Source: Rikenellaceae bacterium (lineage in GTDB: Bacteria > Bacteroidota > Bacteroidia > Bacteroidales > Rikenellaceae). Taken from it: a stretch of 49,766 nt of DNA. Both the position numbers and the translations under genes were made by a program. Every line of letters begins with the position of its first letter. Position 1 is the first letter of the stretch. Shown here in pieces: positions 45,467 to 49,766 of the stretch. The DNA lies in assembly GCA_020859745.1 (NCBI GenBank), contig JAJBVQ010000260.1, positions 1-49,766 on the forward strand, read 5' to 3'. Under the pieces are notes generated by a model, which did no database searches, had not been told where the DNA came from, and saw nothing but the letters and a program-made list of their open reading frames with translations.

Positions 45467-45474
45467 TAATTTTG
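45467..45474 (+). promoter_or_regulatory. -7 element of the DUF3853-ATPase unit
   Basis: TAATTTTG, followed by a leader of about 60 nt containing the hairpin CAGCC/GGCTG (45497-45501 with 45511-45515). Confidence 0.6.
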
Positions 45475-45543
45475 CATCGTTCGAGAACATAGATAACAGC
45501 CAGTGCGCAGGGCTGATTGTTTAACGACTAAATAGATTGGACG

Positions 45544-45852
45544 ATGACAAATCTTCAAGAGTTATTATTAAAACCCGTCTGGCAGATGACAGGCGAAGAG
45601 TTCATATTCCTAAGCAAGCACGCTTCCAACCAAACGGAAGCGCAACCGCAGCCCATCACGGACATGGAAAGGAAGTATGTGTACGGAATACCGGGCATTG
45701 CCAAACTGTTCGGGTGCAGCCTGCCCACCGCCAACCGTATAAAGAAAAGCGGAAAGATTGACAAAGCCATTACGCAAATAGGGCGCAAGATTATCGTTGA
45801 TGCGGAACTTGCCCTTGAACTGGCCGGAAAGAAAACCGGAGGACGAAAATAA
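45544..45852 (+). CDS. DUF3853 family helix-turn-helix protein (excisionase-like)
   Basis: A 102-aa protein of the DUF3853 family found on Bacteroidota mobile elements. The second half, YVYGIPGIAKLFGCSLPTAN followed by RIKKSGKIDKAITQIGRKII, looks like a MerR/excisionase-type winged helix that would bind DNA and might steer excision or regulate the following genes. It starts at ATG 45544 and is followed after 14 bp by the ATPase gene. Direct evidence for an excisionase function is lacking. Confidence 0.85.
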   Translation: MTNLQELLLKPVWQMTGEEFIFLSKHASNQTEAQPQPITDMERKYVYGIPGIAKLFGCSLPTANRIKKSGKIDKAITQIGRKIIVDAELALELAGKKTGGRK

Positions 45853-45866
45853 CGGGAGGTGTACTT

Positions 45867-46943
45867 ATGGATTATATGAAAGACAACAAGGAAATATCGG
45901 CAGAAGAAGCCGTAATCCTTTGGCAAGCCTCACGTTTGAGCCTGTCGAAAAGTTATGAAAAAGCACCGGAGATTCTCAAAGTACATGGTTCCGTCATAGG
46001 GACATTGGGGAATTTCAGTGCATCCATCGGCAAAGCCAAGAGCAAAAAGACGTTCAATGTGTCGGCTATCGTAGCCGCCGCATTGAAGAACGGCACAGTG
46101 CTGCGATATGTGGCTGAACTTCCGGAAGACAAACGGAAAATCCTTTATGTGGACACGGAACAAAGCCCTTATCATTGCCTGAAAGTCATGAAACGTATTT
46201 TGCGGATGGCCGGGCTTCCCGATGACAGGGACAATGAAAATCTTGAATTTCTTGCTTTGAGGAAATACACGCCCGAACAGCGTATCAGGATTGCAGAGCA
46301 GGCTATCTACAATACCCCCAACATAGCCCTTGTAATCATAGACGGTATTCGTGATATGGTATATGACATCAACAGCCCCGGCGAATCCACACGCATCATA
46401 TCCAAACTGATGCAGTGGACGGACGACAGGCAGATACATATCCATACGATACTGCATCAGAACAAAGGGGATGAAAATGCGAGAGGGCATATCGGTACTG
46501 AACTGAACAACAAGGCAGAAACCGTACTCCTTGTGGAAAAGGACAAGAACAACGGGGATATAAGTAAAGTATCAGCCATGCACATAAGGGCAATGGACTT
46601 CGAGCCTTTCGCATTCCGTATCAACGACAATGCCCTGCCCGAACTCATGGAGGGTTACAAGCCCGAAGCCAAGAAACCGGGAAGGCCGGAAGAGGAAAAG
46701 TTTGACCCTTACAGGCACATCACCGAACAACAGCACCGCATCGCACTGGAAGCGGTTTTCGGACTGAAAGAGGAATATGGCTACAAGGAGCTGGAAAATG
46801 CCTTAATCAAAAGCTATACGTCAATAGGTGTAAAGCTGAACCATCAAAAGGCGGTACCGCTCATCACCATGCTTCGCAACAAACGGATGATAGTGCAGGA
46901 GAACGGCAGGAAATACACGTTCATGCCCGACTTCCACTATTAG
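45867..46943 (+). CDS. AAA (RecA-fold) ATPase, RepA/helicase-like
   Basis: A 358-aa AAA_25-type ATPase likely to help replicate or mobilise the excised element. The P-loop is an unusual GKAKSKKT (residues 55-62) where a classical GKT/S would be expected. Walker B is ALVIIDGIRD (Asp about 159), followed by a sensor-like ILHQNKGDENARGHIGTEL. The C-terminal part (about 270-358) resembles a winged-helix DNA-binding domain. A GGGAGGTG ribosome site precedes ATG 45867. The paired palindromes in the downstream gap (46959-47077) are candidate binding sites. Confidence 0.85.
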   Translation: MDYMKDNKEISAEEAVILWQASRLSLSKSYEKAPEILKVHGSVIGTLGNFSASIGKAKSKKTFNVSAIVAAALKNGTVLRYVAELPEDKRKILYVDTEQSPYHCLKVMKRILRMAGLPDDRDNENLEFLALRKYTPEQRIRIAEQAIYNTPNIALVIIDGIRDMVYDINSPGESTRIISKLMQWTDDRQIHIHTILHQNKGDENARGHIGTELNNKAETVLLVEKDKNNGDISKVSAMHIRAMDFEPFAFRINDNALPELMEGYKPEAKKPGRPEEEKFDPYRHITEQQHRIALEAVFGLKEEYGYKELENALIKSYTSIGVKLNHQKAVPLITMLRNKRMIVQENGRKYTFMPDFHY

Positions 46944-46958
46944 CCTGTTGTTTGTAAT

Positions 46959-47077
46959 CGCTTCACTTTATTCTGTGGGTCTATATATTAGGAATAAAGC
47001 GAAGCGGTTGCAGGAAGTACAAAACCACTTCACTTTACTACCGTATCCTATATATACGAAAATAAAGTGAAGTGGTT
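46959..47077. repeat. two tandem 67-bp palindromic modules, candidate replication origin or control site
   Basis: Module 1 pairs 46959-46973 with 46992-47006 (15 bp, one mismatch); module 2 pairs 47023-47037 with 47063-47077 (15 bp, perfect). Each has left-arm core CTTCACTTTA, CTATATAT exactly 20 bp further, and right-arm core near TAAAGTGAAG. The cores repeat with a period of 67-68 bp. An inner CGTAT/ATACG stem lies in module 2. No coding frame of note overlaps. Confidence 0.75.
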
Positions 47078-47167
47078 ATACAGACCGTACTTCTTAAAAT
47101 GGTACGGGCGAAAAGAAAAACGAATCAATTTAGCAACCAATTTACCAACTACTAAAACAATCATTTT

Positions 47168-48124
47168 ATGGATATACAGACAGCCAAGCAAATCAGGATA
47201 GCAGATTTTCTGCACAGTTTGGGATATTCTCCCGTCAAGCAACAAGGTATCAACCTGTGGTATAAATCACCGTTAAGGGAAGAAGCAGAAGCTTCGTTCA
47301 AGATAAATACCGAACGTAACCAATGGTATGACTTCGGTTTGGGCAAAGGTGGCGGTATCATTGAACTGGCTGCACACCTGTATGCTACCGACCATGTACC
47401 TTACATTTTAAAACGGATAGCGGAACAGACACCGCATGTGCGCCCGGTATCTTTCTCTTTTGGCAAGCAAAACTCTTCCGAACCGAGTTTCCAACAGTTG
47501 GAGATTGTTCCGTTATCGTCCCCTGCCCTGCTTGCCTACTTGCAGGGAAGAGGAATAAATATGGAACTGGCAAAAAGAGAATGTAGTGAAGCCCGTTTCA
47601 CCCACAATGGCAAACGGTACTTTGCCATCGCCTTTCCCAATGGTTCGGGTGGATTTGAGGTTCGCAACCGCTATTTCAAGGGTTGCATCGCACCCAAGGA
47701 AATCTCCCACATCAGGCAGTCGGGGAAAGCAAGGAATACCTGTTATGTGTTCGAGGGATTCATGGACTACCTCTCCTTTCTGACATTGAGACAGGAGAGC
47801 TGCCCGAATTATCCGGAGTTGGACGGACAGGACTACATTGTATTGAACTCCGTATCGAATGTAAACAAGGCTCTCTATCCGTTGGGCAGCTACGAACGCA
47901 TCCACTGCTTTTTTGACAACGACCATGCAGGCATGGAAGCTCTCCGACAAATCCGCAAGGAATACGGCAGAGACCTGTACATCCGTGACGCTTCGCAGAC
48001 TTACAACGGATGCAAGGACTTGAATGAATACTTGCAGAAACAGGTTGAAAGAAAAAGGCAAGTCCGGTCTGTCAAAGAGACGCGCAGCCAGTCACCGAAA
48101 AAGAAGAACGGCTTTCAGTTATAG
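47168..48124 (+). CDS. Toprim-domain primase-like protein
   Basis: A 318-aa DnaG-type primase relative, comparable in position to PrmN1 of NBU1. The N-terminus keeps the outline of a CHC2 domain (YKSPLREEAEASFKIN, WYDFGLGKGGGIIEL) but has no cysteines in its first 100 residues, so the zinc site is lost. The Toprim domain has Glu196 (VFEGFMDYL) and Asp250-x-Asp252 (CFFDNDHAG), the metal-binding acidic residues. It should prime DNA synthesis on the mobilised single strand. The stop codon overlaps the first hairpin of the oriT-like region. Confidence 0.9.
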   Translation: MDIQTAKQIRIADFLHSLGYSPVKQQGINLWYKSPLREEAEASFKINTERNQWYDFGLGKGGGIIELAAHLYATDHVPYILKRIAEQTPHVRPVSFSFGKQNSSEPSFQQLEIVPLSSPALLAYLQGRGINMELAKRECSEARFTHNGKRYFAIAFPNGSGGFEVRNRYFKGCIAPKEISHIRQSGKARNTCYVFEGFMDYLSFLTLRQESCPNYPELDGQDYIVLNSVSNVNKALYPLGSYERIHCFFDNDHAGMEALRQIRKEYGRDLYIRDASQTYNGCKDLNEYLQKQVERKRQVRSVKETRSQSPKKKNGFQL

Positions 48125-48289
48125 CCCACTATAACTACACGCTCCGCTTTCGTAGTTGTGGGCTCTCCCGAGGGGATTAGGGCTTTGCCCTAATGACCCA
48201 CTCAGGGCGTTTCACCCCTGAGAACCCCGAGCAAAGAGTGACCCTCTCTTTGCAATCTCCGCTTATGGGTTACACCCCCTAAGAACCCC
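48123..48289. other. candidate oriT: cluster of hairpins and repeats upstream of relaxase
   Basis: Successive inverted repeats are AGCCCAC+AACTAC paired with GTAGTT+GTGGGCT (48123-48164, 3-nt bulge), ATTAGGGC/GCCCTAAT (48176-48194, triloop), CTCAGGG/CCCTGAG (48201 onward) and GCAAAGAG/CTCTTTGC (48231-48253). A motif of the form GGG..TT.CACCCC..AGAACCCC occurs at 48205-48228 and again at 48267-48289. Its place between primase and relaxase fits oriT. The nic site is not determined. Confidence 0.6.
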
Positions 48290-48341
48290 TCTGCGGAAGC
48301 GAGCAAAGCAATCAATTGTAAACAATAAAAACAGAATAGTT

Positions 48342-49745
48342 ATGGCAACAAAATCAAGCATACATATCAAGCCTTGCAACATCGCATCGAGCGAGGCGCA
48401 CAACCGAAGGGCTGCCGAGTATATGCGTAATATCGGGGAGTCCAGAATCTATGTCGTTCCCGAACTTTCCACCGATAACGAACAGTGGATAAATCCCGAC
48501 TTCGGCACTCCCGAACTGCGGACGCACTATGACAACGTCAAACGAATGGTCAAGGAAAAGACCGGACGTGCCATGCAGGAAAAAGAAAGGGAACGCAAGG
48601 GAAAGAATGGAAAGACTATCAAGGTGGCGGGATGTTCCCCCATCCGTGAGGGAGTGTTACTCGTCAGACCGGACACCACACTGGCTGACGTGCGTAAATT
48701 CGGCGAGGAGTGCCAAAGGCGTTGGGGCATCACACCGCTTCAAATCTTCCTGCACAAGGACGAGGGGCATTGGCTGAGCGGACACCCCGAAGCCGAAGAT
48801 AGGGAGAGTTTCCAAATAGGCGAAAGATGGTTCAAACCGAATTATCATGCCCATATCGTTTTCGACTGGATGAACCACGAAACCGGAAAAAGCCGAAAAC
48901 TTAATGATGAAGATATGACCGAAATGCAGAGCTTGGCATCCGACATTCTAATAATGGAACGTGGGCAGTCAAAGGCCGTCACTGGCAAAGAGCATTTAGA
49001 GCGAAACGACTTTATCATTGAAAAACAGAAAGCTGAACTGCAACGTATAGAGGAAACCAAACGACACAAGGAGCAACAAATAAGCTTTGCCGAACAGGAG
49101 CTGAAACAGGTAAAATCGGAGATACGCACCGACAAGCTCAAAAGTGTAGCCACTGATGCAGCCACCGCCATAGCAAGTGGTGTCGGTTCTCTTTTCGGCA
49201 GCGGTAAATTGAAAGATTTGGAACAATCTAACGAGAATTTACGTCATGAAATAGCCAAACGTGACAAGGGTATTGATGAATTAAAAGCCAAGATGCAACA
49301 AATGCAGGAACAGCACGGCAAGCAGATTCGTAACCTGCAAGGAATACATAATCAAGAGCTTGAAACCAAAGACAAGGAAATATCACGATTGAACACCATT
49401 CTTGAAAAAGCATTCAACTGGTTCCCATTGCTCAAAGAGATGTTGAGAATGGAAAAACTATGTTATGCTATCGGATTTACCAAAGACATGGTAAACAGTC
49501 TTTTGACCAAAAAAGAATCTATCAGGTGTAATGGTAAAATTTATTCCGAAGAGCATAGACGAAGATTTGAAATCAAGAATGATGTTTTCAAAGTGGAGAA
49601 AAGTCCGGTCGATGATAACAAATTGGTGCTGACCATAAACCGACAACCGATAGGTGAATGGTTCAAGGAACAATGGAAGAAATTAAGGCAAGGTTTGCGA
49701 CAGTCTGCGGAAGAGCCAAGAAAAAGTAGAGGGTTCAGAATGTAA
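48342..49745 (+). CDS. MobV-type relaxase (mobilization protein)
   Basis: A 467-aa relaxase of the MobV/Pre group, which nicks oriT and leads the strand through a helper conjugation machine. Motif I is His20-Asn21-x-Arg (EAHNRRAAEYMRNI); the metal-binding motif is H138-K-D-E141-G-H143 (FLHKDEGHW) together with His169/His171 (NYHAHIVFDW). Residues about 220-350 form a long coiled coil, as in other Mob proteins, and a basic tail ends KSRGFRM. The gene is complete and begins about 50 bp after the hairpin cluster. Only 21 bases follow before the window ends. Confidence 0.92.
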   Translation: MATKSSIHIKPCNIASSEAHNRRAAEYMRNIGESRIYVVPELSTDNEQWINPDFGTPELRTHYDNVKRMVKEKTGRAMQEKERERKGKNGKTIKVAGCSPIREGVLLVRPDTTLADVRKFGEECQRRWGITPLQIFLHKDEGHWLSGHPEAEDRESFQIGERWFKPNYHAHIVFDWMNHETGKSRKLNDEDMTEMQSLASDILIMERGQSKAVTGKEHLERNDFIIEKQKAELQRIEETKRHKEQQISFAEQELKQVKSEIRTDKLKSVATDAATAIASGVGSLFGSGKLKDLEQSNENLRHEIAKRDKGIDELKAKMQQMQEQHGKQIRNLQGIHNQELETKDKEISRLNTILEKAFNWFPLLKEMLRMEKLCYAIGFTKDMVNSLLTKKESIRCNGKIYSEEHRRRFEIKNDVFKVEKSPVDDNKLVLTINRQPIGEWFKEQWKKLRQGLRQSAEEPRKSRGFRM

Positions 49746-49766
49746 TTTTGATAGTATTTGATTGTT

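Larger units (their letters stand above)
41464..49766 (+). mobile_element. NBU-type integrative mobilizable element (right end outside window)
   Basis: From about 41464 base composition drops to AT-richer sequence. The gene order is integrase, cargo, DUF3853 protein, AAA ATPase, Toprim primase, hairpin cluster, MobV-type relaxase. This order is typical of Bacteroides mobilizable units. No type IV secretion genes are seen, so transfer would depend on a helper conjugative element unless such genes follow beyond 49766. It is inserted at a tRNA-Ser 3' end. Confidence 0.88.

Noticed and set aside
46959..47077. CRISPR array or simple terminator at the palindromes
   Set aside because: There are only two units, with palindromic arms and AT-rich loops of unequal length and no spacers. 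The long loops and missing T runs do not fit a factor-independent terminator.

Overview
The window looks like the chromosome of a gut Bacteroidota bacterium, most likely Alistipes or another Rikenellaceae (inference). The evidence is a GC-rich backbone, many promoters with the Bacteroidota -7 element TAnnTTTG, a lipobox surface lipoprotein of FimB/Mfa2 style, and an NBU-type mobilizable element.

Layout. (1) Positions 1-497 hold the 5' part of a dihydrolipoyl dehydrogenase gene that enters from the left. (2) Positions 498-20980 and 20981-41463 are two head-to-tail copies of one 20,483-bp chromosomal segment; every matching gene encodes the same protein, and the stretches I compared base by base are identical. 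Each copy carries, in order: the lpd 3' end, a CNNM/CorC membrane protein, a lipoprotein, a giant 2-hydroxyacyl-CoA dehydratase activase-type protein, malic enzyme, an MBL-fold hydrolase, Tex, the di-iron repair protein Ric, a MATE exporter overlapping a frameshifted MFS exporter, RibB with a periplasmic nitroreductase-like protein, an AraC regulator, an rclA-rclC locus and a second AraC regulator. Several genes concern redox or reactive-species stress (Ric, RclA/RclC, nitroreductase) or export. (3) Positions from about 41464 to the right edge are an AT-richer integrative mobilizable element: tyrosine integrase, a two-gene cargo cassette (YhcG-type PDDEXK nuclease plus an unknown protein), a DUF3853 helix-turn-helix protein, an AAA ATPase, a Toprim primase, a hairpin-rich candidate oriT and a MobV-type relaxase. 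Its far end lies outside the window.

Main result. The duplication breakpoint and the left end of the mobile element fall on the same bases. Both sit in the 3' end of a minus-strand tRNA-Ser remnant (CCTATCTCTCCGCCA), and the other side of the duplication joint is an internal lpd site whose minus strand reads GCCTGTGCCTCCG, a close match. As I remember it, the NBU1 attachment core is CCTGTCTCTCCGC. The simplest reading is that the element's integrase, or a relative, recombined the tRNA-Ser site with a pseudo-attachment site in lpd and so duplicated 20.5 kb of host chromosome. An assembly artefact must be excluded with spanning long reads.

Other points of interest are a repeated 67-bp palindromic module between the ATPase and primase genes (candidate replication or regulatory site), the promoter-to-terminator cargo cassette with the YhcG nuclease (candidate defence or stability system), and the rcl-like locus between two AraC regulators. 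There is no rRNA, complete tRNA or CRISPR array, and no gene-free stretch longer than 300 bases.
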